Source: Temnopleurus reevesii (taxonomy: Eukaryota > Echinodermata > Echinoidea > Temnopleuroida > Temnopleuridae). From it: 64,000 bases of DNA. The notes beneath the pieces were generated by a model that searched no databases, had not been told where the DNA came from, and was given only the letters and a program-made list of their open reading frames with translations. Within the stretch, counting starts at the first letter, position 1; each line of letters starts with the position of its first letter. Location: assembly GCA_036244855.1 (NCBI GenBank), contig BQKZ01000506.1:24588-88587 (forward strand), read 5' to 3'. Below, in pieces: positions 55,511 to 64,000 of this stretch. The position numbers and the translations under genes are program-made.

Positions 55511-57090
55511 GATATCTCTGACCGTGTTTTAGAGGAAGACACTCCAAGGGAAGATCCAAGGGGTTCATAAAGGGGCCAAACCTCTCCCTTCTGGTCAATT
55601 CAATTATTAGTATTATCATTGTGGTGTTGTTGTTTTTTTGTTTTTGCTGCTATTGTTGCTATTGATGGTTGTTAGGACATTAGCAGCTACCTCTTTCATC
55701 TTCAGGAAGTCGAGGTCATAGCTATTGGTTTCGGACCGTGTTTTATAGGAAGCCACTCCAAGGGTAGATCCAGGGGGAGGCGGGGGTCATGAGGGGACCC
55801 CTCCCGTACCCCTCCCTCTTGGACAATTTGTTATCATTTTTGTTGTTATTGGTGCTTGTTAGGACATCAGCAGGTACATATATCATCTCCAGGGCCGGAT
55901 TGCTCGAAATGGTCTTAGCTATCCTCTTCTTGCTAAGACGTCTCGGCTTCTTGTGCCACGCTTGTAACATATACATTTGCGTTGATACGACTATGTTAAG
56001 AGGGTGGCACAACAACTTCAGATGCCTTAGCATGAAGAGGATAGCTCAGACTATTTCATGCAATTGGCCCCAGGAAGTAGAGGTCACAGTTGACGAAGTC
56101 ATTTACAGGAAGACACTCCGAGAGCTGATTCAGGGGGTCATGAGCAGACTGAACCCCCTCCCTTTTGGACAATCTATAATTATTATTATTTTTATGCTTT
56201 GCTGTTGTTGTTGTTGTTATTCATGGTTGTATAGGCCATCGGCAGCTATACCTCTAGCAACTTCAGGAAGCCGAGAACACAGTTGTCGAGGTCATAACTA
56301 TCGGTTCCTGACCGTGTTTCACAGGAAGATGCTCCAAGGGTGTATCCAGAGGTCACAAGGGGACCAGATCCCCTCCCTTTTAGTCAATTAGTTATTGTTA
56401 TTGTTGTTGTTATTCATGGTTGGTCGACTATCAGCAGCTACAGCTTGATGAAGTCGAAATCACGGTTGTCGAGGTCATACCTATCAGTTCCTGACCGTCT
56501 TTCACAGGAAGACACTCCGAGGGCTGATCCAGGGGCCAAATGCAGAAAATGGTCTTCGATATCCTCTTTTTGCTAAAGGTCTTAACTTGTCATACCACAC
56601 TCATAGCATAAACGCAAACGTTTCATGAGGTGTCACAAAAAGATAAGATTTCCGTCTTCGCAACTAAAGGATAGCTTATACCATTTTGTGCCATTGTCCC
56701 CTGAGGATCACGGGTGATACCAACTTCTTTTGACACAATTTCTTCATGTGTGTTTACATTTATTCATTCACATAATTATCTATCTATACATAGTCCCTTT
56801 TTTTGGAAGTGAACAATTTTTTCTTTCTCTGTTCTGTTTTACAGTGGAACTCAGTATAACGAGGTGCTTCGGACCATCAAAAATACCTTGGTATAGCAGT
56901 AATCTATGCCAGGGTCATATAACAATGAATTATAATGAACTGGGACCAGATTTTTACCTCTTTATATCAGGAATTTTATTATATCAGATCTCTTTATACC
57001 GAGTCACATTATCATCTCCCACCCCTATTGAAAAATGTTCTGGTCCCGCCCCTGTGTTGTGACCGTGTTTTGCAGGAAGACACTCTGCCT
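55500..57090 (+). repeat. diverged tandem array with acceptor-like motif
   Basis: The motif gaccgtgttt-yacaggaagacactcc recurs at about 55518, 55735, 56101, 56311, 56491 and 57061. It is often followed by gggctgatccaggggtca and then by cccctcccttttggacaatt. Spacing varies from about 180 to 570 bases. The array may derive from an exon with its acceptor, but no parent gene is visible. Confidence 0.6.
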
Positions 57091-57482
57091 GTATGTGTAA
57101 TGCGATATGAGAAGTTCAGTATACCGACAACCTGCCAGACCCAATTAAACTTGTCTAAAAATAAATGGCAGGTCCATGTTTTACATGTAGACCTTCTGTA
57201 GGCCTATACAGAGGGTGATATAGGACCTATATGAGAAACGTTTTCCTTGGAGTTCAAGCTTTTTGGAAAGGCATGCACAATAAGAATTACTACCGACGTC
57301 AGAGTACAGGCTGATTCCATCCTGCTACCAAACTACACTACCGTATCTACATTCGATCTATAAATACAAACAAATCTTGGAGACCTTATGTAGGCCTATA
57401 AAGAGGGTGATAAATATGATCAATGTTTGCTTTGGAGTCCAGGCTTTTTTTTTTTTTTTTGAAAGGCTTGTACAATAATAAC

Positions 57483-58854
57483 ACTGGTCAACAGCAAAAA
57501 AGTTGTCTGCGATTGCTTTGCTGATTTAGAGTGAATCCGAGGTGATGAATCCAAAAATCACGTTGGTTTTGCTCAATCAGGTCAAGTTTCCGAGCTATCC
57601 CCACATGTTGTTTTTTATGTTTTTACACTTTAATGCATGTGTTGAGCACTTTTAAAGGGTTTGGTGGGCTGAAATGTCATGGAAAATTTTTTTTTTTTGT
57701 TAGAAATGATTATACTAATGTCAATAAATATTCAGGCCCAATATTTTCTGGTAATTATGTTGAAAATCCCTCAGTTTGAAGCTGTGAAACCTTAAAATCC
57801 TCAAAAAATTGGATTGGGCAAAGTATAATGTTATTGGACAAAAACTGAACTGGAAGACCAGCCAAAATACTTATTTTTCAACATAAGAATATGAATTAGA
57901 TAAACAAAACAAAAAAAAATTGAGGAAAAACGAACAGAATTTGTAAAAATTATGAATTTATAATTAAAAAATGATGAAAATAATAAACACCATTATAGAC
58001 CAATTGGCAACCTCTGTGACACCTTTTATTACCAGATGTACCATGTTATCATGTTAATATAAGAAAATTATGAATATATATATTTATATTTATGACAATC
58101 TATTAATTAAAATGATAAAATCGTATGAAATTCAATTGTTTTTGTACATGAGCTATTATTCAGTTTCATAAAAATGAAAATATTAAAATGTTTGTTAAAT
58201 TTCTTTAAAAATCTGAACATTCTGAGTTTTTTTTAAATCATAGGTATTTATTCTCATCCATGGATAAAGGATAAATGGTGAACGAGCCATTATCTTATCA
58301 CCAGTGTCACCAAATTTGAAGATTTGTATAGTGATTTTGGCATTATTTTCAAATTTTTTTATATTATTAAAAATTCTGCATTTTCTCTTTACCTCTCAAA
58401 TTTTCCTTAAAATTTTTGGATCTTTTTTACTAGATTTTTGTTCTGCTGTTCAAAAATAAATATTTTGGCTGGTCTAATCCTCTAATTTTCCAAAAATAAC
58501 CATATGAGGGCTTCATCCGAATTTTTAGAGGATTTTGAGGTTTCATGGCTTCAAACTGAGCCATTTTCAGCAAAATTACCCATTATTATGTGATTTTAAT
58601 ATTTCTTCCTATCAGTATAATCATTTCGAACCAAAATATTCATCTGCCATGTCACTTTATTCCATCAACACCTTCCAAAAGGTGTACATGTGAACAAAAA
58701 CGTAAAAAACAACATGTGGGGATAGCTCGAAAACTTGACCTGATGGGACAAAACCGATGTGATTTTTTGATTCAGCGCATCAGATTCACCCTAAATCAGC
58801 TAAAAAATCGCAGACAACTTTCAAAAAGTAAAATTTTGTTGACCAGTGTAATTA
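57483..58854. mobile_element. large inverted-repeat element, about 1.4 kb
   Basis: The terminal arms begin acactggtcaacagcaaaaa and end aaaattttgttgaccagtgt. Long stretches pair, such as aacatgtggggatagctcg and its complement near 57590. Inner arms also match (tttgaagctgtgaaacc / ggtttcatggcttcaaa). The centre is AT-rich with no transposase frame, so it looks non-autonomous. Confidence 0.78.
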
Positions 58855-58859
58855 ATACC

Positions 58860-61800
58860 AACATCAGAGTAATGGGGCAGTATACAACGCCTACTGGCAG
58901 ATTCCACCCTTCTGCCAAACTACATTATTCAAATTCGAACTATGAATTTATCTTTTGCTTAATAAATGAATTTGTACATTGGGATTGGGAGAAAAAAAAA
59001 CATTCAACAATAAGATTTCAAACAGAATATGACATTAATAATAACAATTTTGTTGATGTGATTTTAGAGCAGGGTGGGATCAGTCTGTTTGTATGACTGT
59101 CCTTCGACCATTTAGCTTGAATTTGGATTATGATTATTTTATCTATTTATTTATTTTATTCGGATGTATTTATACAGACACAAATGATCTGACTATTTGG
59201 ATTCTTAGAATTGAATGTTTAGCTTCCATAGTATCTATATAAATCGCTGATTTATGATTTAAAAAAAAACATATATAATCTTTCTCCTCACATAGCTTGC
59301 TTGAGATTGAGAAAGTTATGTCTTGCTGAATTATTGAAAAATACAAAATATTCGAAGCTCTCTAATCTTGTTTTGGTATCGACGTTCATCCTATCGTTAG
59401 GGAATTCAAGCACGAGTGTTTTTAGATTTGAAGTCTCAAAGATCCAAAGCTTTTGTAAATCCCTAACCGTCATTACAGCTTGATGAGGATTACTAGTATT
59501 TCTCCGAATTGGTTTTTAGTTAGCCTCATTTGGGTGCTGATTAGACCTTGTTTACATTTAGAGGGAAATATTATCATAATCACGTGAAAATATTCATTTA
59601 ATATTTGGAATATATTTTTGAAAGGTCAACCGATTCCACATCTTCTAATAACAAATTATTACCGAATGAAATGTGCAATTCCACAAAATTGTCATGCCCA
59701 TTACGCCAAAAAAATATCACTCTCTTGAAAACTATTCACTTGAAATTCCTTGATATTCAATCAAATGAAACAAATAATATCCATGACACACATTTTAGCT
59801 TAACGGAAAAGACAAGGCCTTGTTAGGTGGTATTCCTCAGATAGGTTGAGGAATTGAACTACAATAATTGGAATCCAGTTTGCATACTTTGCTTGTAGCC
59901 ATTTCGGGCAAGCCTCGGACAAGCCATCGAGTTTTTAAGAAAGAACAATGTAACTCATAAAAGTTGCACCTATTAGTAAACCCGCCTATTGGTTGCAGAG
60001 AGGAAATTGCACCTGTAAAATGATAAGAAAAGTCTTGAAATAATTTTAGTGGATCATGTATTCCTACACACCCCGTGCGCGCATCCAGAATTTTGAGACC
60101 CGGGGGATGGGGGCTCGACTGTTAGCGCCCCTCTCAGCGAAATGTCTCNAAAAAAAAAAAAAATTGACTCCATCGGTTGGCTGAGCTGGGCTTACAGGCC
60201 ATACATAAAAAAAAAAGGTCCTCAAGTTAAATTTGGCTCCTCGAGGGGGGCTGATCTAGACTCACTGGCAAAACAAAAAGCTTCACCTCCAATTTGGAGC
60301 CCCTCTAAGCGATATTGGTGCCTTTTTACCACAAATTTGGTGCCCCTAGCTCTGCCCCCCTCCCCCAACGGTGAAGCATGCACCCCTGACTAATTGATAT
60401 AACGAATTCATCGCTAACCAAACATGGCCCAGCCCACGCGTATTTTGCTCGTATGAACTATAAAACAGATCGATTGGGCGTTTAAAAGAGTTTAAACTCT
60501 AGTTGGTTTTAGGTAATGCTTTTTATGTATGTGAATGAGAGTTAAAAATCTAGGCCATCATGGTCAAACGCCTGTTGACCAAAATCCATTTTTTCACTTA
60601 GTCATGACAAATGCAATTGTATTGATTTTTAGAATAATACGGTTGTCAGACCTGTTATGAGTGACATTTGAATGAACTTTTGCGAACAGATGACACAGCT
60701 AACTACCCTGCCAATCACATACAATTTACGGTTAGTTAGTCATAGGTAGAACGATGACTGTAAAGATCGGGCACCTATTTAGCAGCAGTCTTTCATTCTG
60801 AAACCTTTATAAAAGTCTCAATGTCAGATATCAAGTCTTCTCACACTTTTGAGTCGCATGGGTAGTACATTATATGCTGAAAACTGAAAAAAACTGAAAA
60901 AACTGAAAAAGATGCAACGTCATGAAGCAAATATTACGTAAGATATATATATCTATATATTCAAATGTATAACTCTGCGGCACAAAATATATGCAATTTT
61001 CTGCCTTCCAACATTTGGAACCCTTTTGAATGCAATATGACACCATTGCACAGGATGCAATGTAAAAAAAAATGAATAAAACGCGGCAGCAGTGGGATAC
61101 GAGCCCGCGTAAGGCGTTCTACCTTTTAAAATGGGCGCTGCTTTCGACCGACAAATGGAATTTAGAAGACATCAAGTTCACATAATCAAAAGTGCAATAC
61201 TGTGCCCGAAACTGTGCCCATATACTGTTGCATTATTTTGCACCCTTAAAGGTACAGAATTTCCCATTTCTCATTGTATGTACCTTTTTAAACGTTTCAG
61301 ACGCGAATATTACATGTACTAACGGCGGTTTTGAAAGTGGAATTATTAAGAGCTATACAGAATTATTTGTGTAATTATTTATTTTTATATCATTTGGGGG
61401 CGAAATGGAAATAGAACACTATGATGAAAAAGTAAAAAATGGAAGTTTCCTCCTGGAAACTCTTATTTGGAAGTATAAACAAAAGTGAAAGAAATTTAGA
61501 AAAATCTTGATAGGGTATGCGCAAAGATATATATATATATAAACAAGCAATAAAAAATACACATAATAAACACGTGACTCAGCTGGTTTGGAGTAAATTC
61601 AGACAAAATAAAAGCAGGTTTGAGCTTCATGAGATCTGTCTTGGCATGCCTGGGGCGTTTATCGCCTCCTATTTCCGCCATACATTAAGCACTGCATCCT
61701 CAAGTGTAGTCCCGCCTATTATCTATCCTGCTGCTTTATGACAAATAGTGCGTTATGATGACTCTGCATTCATCAATAAAAACAACTGTCCTTTTGATGC

Positions 61801-61870
61801 CCAGACCCCTGAAAGAAAATGAGTGGGGAATAAAGCGTAAAACGCCAAATGATGATGATGATAATAATGC
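58860..61870. other. no gene seen; repeats only
   Basis: AT-rich sequence with one family-C fragment (59825), an A-run beside the N at 60149, and no supported exon. A short sequence at 61085-61120 (gatacgagcccgcg) faintly resembles a tRNA B box in reverse. Confidence 0.5.
59825..59990. mobile_element. family-C element, 5'-shortened
   Basis: It begins inside the element at ggtggtattcct, runs through aattggaatccagtttgcat and ends agtaaacccgcctatt. Confidence 0.7.
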
Positions 61871-61871
61871 A

Positions 61872-62172
61872 GCGTGGAGGCGTTGTGGTGTAGTGGTCGT
61901 GACTCTCGCCTTTCAACTAGAGGGTCGTAGGTTCGAATCCTACCCATGGCGTCAATATTCTTCAGCAAGAAATTCATCCACATTGTGCTGCACTCAACCC
62001 AGGTGAGGTGAATGGGTACCTGGCAGAAATATTTATTCCTTGCAATGCCACGTGCGACGCGGATGGCTGCCGGGCTAAAGCCAGGGTAATACTAATGTAA
62101 AGCGCATTGAACACTCCGCAGAGTGGATTCGTGCGCTATATAAATTGCATTTATTAGTATTATTAGTATTAT
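61872..62172 (+). mobile_element. tRNA-derived SINE
   Basis: The head has an A-box-like gtggtgtagtggtcgt and a perfect B box ggttcgaatcc at 61930-61940, followed by tacccatggcg. The tail is gtaaagcgcattgaacactc...gcgctatataaattgcatttatta and ends in a TTATTAG-type microsatellite. Confidence 0.82.
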
Positions 62173-62380
62173 TATATAGCGCACGTGCCCACTCTACTGA
62201 ATGCTCATAGCGCTTTACATTATTGTTACCCAGGCTTATGCCCAGCGTACACCAACACACTTGGCATTTCAAGGAATAACCATACCTGCCAGGTTCCCAT
62301 TCACCTCACCTGGGTTGAATGCAGTATACTGTGGATGAATTTCTTGCTGAAAGAAATTAACGCCATAGCTGGAATTCGAA
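62173..62380 (-). mobile_element. tRNA-derived SINE, inverted partner
   Basis: On the minus strand this is the same SINE as at 61872, with body and tail intact but its head cut off near the tRNA part. The two copies meet tail to tail at the TTA microsatellite. Confidence 0.75.
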
Positions 62381-62817
62381 TAGAGCTAAAGAGATTTTCG
62401 ACAAATTAATTGTGTCACAATCCTCACCCGTTGAAATGTGTAAAAAAATCACCAGATTTACATTGTTGCGCAGTCTGGTTCCAATTTTCAATAGCAGTAT
62501 GAATGAGTCGATTTGATTGCAATCGGGTTTCAGTTAATTTACAGAAAAAATAATCCTCTTTTGGAAGTATGCACTCTTGGAAATTTGGGCAAAAAGTTTA
62601 CCCAACACTGGGCAGGATAATTGTCCACAAAACTATCTCCACGTGTGCATTGCTCTTTTTTTTTGCATTTCAAGTGTAATTATAAGGATGTATTTTAATC
62701 AAAAGTTGTGTAAAGATGTTCAAATTTGGGTGGAATTTTGCAATTCCACAAAAACTAATTAATGTCTTTGCACGAAGACAAAGCAATCCCCATACAGCAA
62801 CAATTCAAAGTGTTTAT

Positions 62818-63075
62818 GCCGACTTACATCTTTGGGGTTTTAGTCTCCGTCAGTCCAGCGTTCTTATTGATAAACAATTTTCCCTGAGCACACAGTAGGC
62901 CTATATGCTGATCAGACGGTTGACTGACGTTCGGTTTGCGCTCAAGGATCCCCCGCCAAACGTCAGTGCATCGCCTCTGCGTCTTTGTTCGTCCAGGGAG
63001 CGGTTTTTTTTTCATTTTCGAAAACCCTGGGCCAACGCAGGATAAATACAGAAATGTGCGCATCGGTCTTTACCG
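62818..63075. mobile_element. fold-back element family B
   Basis: The core cggttgactgacgttcgg, the arm cgtcagtgcatcgcctctgc and the end gggccaacgcaggataaa mark a diverged copy of the family. Confidence 0.65.
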
Positions 63076-63694
63076 CATACAGACCATTTTACAGGAGAAC
63101 TTTTAAAACAAGAGCTTAAAATCCAAAGTCGAACTACAAATATATTTCATAATTCGGTATGTTTTTCGTTGTTGTTGTTGTTCCCTTCTCCCTCTGGCTT
63201 CCTCTTTAATTTAATCGCCGAGTTTTGTTATTGTAATGTTCATGTACTTTTTCTCATGCAGGACCCCTCGTGGTACTTACATCTTGTTGTGAGGACATCC
63301 TGCCAAAATATTGATCAATACATAAATAAATTAATTAATTAATTAATAAATTACAACCCATTGCAAGAAAATAGTCACTTAAAACTATTTATCTATAGAT
63401 CCATTGTCATAAATTTGTTTCTTAAATCACTAATATCTTTTGTCCATGTTGTTTGGCGGTCAATATTCGTTTAACAGCTGCATTGAAACAAAACGAAAGA
63501 TAGAGAGGTAAAGTTTATAATCTGGGCACAATATTCGCGGTGGCGTCTTCGTATATAGATTATGGCTGTTAATTCAACTGGACCAAGACTGGCCCTTGCA
63601 ACAGGTGCGCCTGATAGATCATCCACTAAGTAGGGAAATGTCACCAGTCATCTACAGGAAGGGCTCGCATTGTGTTCTTGGGAATGGGGTTGTC

Positions 63695-63890
63695 TATAGG
63701 CCGATTCACACATTTGCGTTTTTCGCCTGCGTCGGTCTACCGTTTTTGACAATCAAAAAGGCTTCCCGAGCGCACAGTATACGCTGATCAGAATGTGGAC
63801 TGATGTTCGGCTTCGATCCGCTCAAGGAGCGTACGCCTAACGTCAATCCACCGTACGACCTGCGTCATTACGGAGCTTTAGCTAACAATA
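63695..63890. mobile_element. family-B element cut by another hairpin
   Basis: The left end aggccgattcacacatttgc and the core tacgctgatcagaatgtgga are clear. The right arm stops near 63880, just before an unrelated hairpin at 63899-63998. Confidence 0.65.
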
Positions 63891-63898
63891 CGGTAGGA

Positions 63899-63998
63899 CA
63901 GTCAGGACGTTATTTATCAAGCGCGGGATAATCTAGCGGGCGTTATCAACCTTAGCGGCCCACTACATTATCCCGCGCTTGAGAAATAACGTCCTGAT
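63899..63998. mobile_element. hairpin element at the window edge
   Basis: The arms tcaggacgttatttatcaag and the following cgcgggataat pair with attatcccgcg and cttgagaaataacgtcctga. It may continue past the window. Confidence 0.65.
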
Positions 63999-64000
63999 CG

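Noticed and set aside
58590..59096. Open frame of 168 codons
   Set aside because: Most of it lies in the right arm of the 57483-58854 inverted-repeat element; no conserved motif and AT-driven composition.
61083..61125. A tRNA gene in reverse orientation
   Set aside because: Only a weak B-box-like stretch is present; no complete cloverleaf could be drawn.

Overview
This window reads as animal nuclear DNA. Genes are split by introns with GT/AG junctions, the sequence is AT-rich, and there are many tRNA-derived SINEs, a 5'-truncated non-LTR retrotransposon, numerous short fold-back (MITE-like) elements and long simple repeats. The gene content (a cilium-linked SHIPPO-repeat protein and an adenylate kinase 5-type docking domain) and the repeat style suggest a marine deuterostome, probably an echinoderm such as a sea urchin. 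The phylum is inferred, not proven. There is one assembly gap (28700-29183) and four single-base Ns (11766, 31660, 39750, 60149).

Three protein-coding genes can be supported. (1) Plus strand, about 4531-12483: a secreted acidic precursor. It has a signal-peptide exon, then four phase-0 exons that each carry one copy of a two-cysteine module (C-x-DR...NP...DV-[IM]-[ED]-YL-[VI]-Y-x-LC), then a short acidic terminal exon. I do not recognise this family. (2) Minus strand, about 28500 down to 17052: a long acidic N-terminal exon followed by seven small exons that end in four SHIPPO/STPGR-type repeats, as in ODF3/CIMAP ciliary proteins. All splice phases agree. The long exon is interrupted by one in-frame TAA. 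(3) Plus strand, 29519-33234: a two-exon, 98-residue protein matching the N-terminal docking-like domain of adenylate kinase 5, without any kinase domain. Genes 2 and 3 diverge from a shared promoter interval of about 1 kb that contains the gap. A perfect RFX X-box palindrome lies in intron 1 of gene 3, which fits coordinated ciliary expression.

The most unusual pattern is structural. All three genes are followed, just downstream of the working terminal exon, by a decayed tandem array with units of about 135-190 bp. Two arrays are copies of the last coding stretch (genes 2 and 3) and one is made of 3'-UTR sequence starting at the stop region (gene 1). Exon-derived copies of similar size also lie inside introns of gene 2, and a similar array with no identifiable parent gene lies at 55.5-57.1 kb.

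The rest (about 34.2-64 kb, plus 0-4.3 kb and 13.3-16.3 kb) shows no convincing genes. It holds at least eight fold-back/MITE families, SINEs, CT/CA/AAT simple repeats and long inverted repeats. Several duplications sit across single-N joins and may be unmerged haplotypes rather than real tandem duplications.
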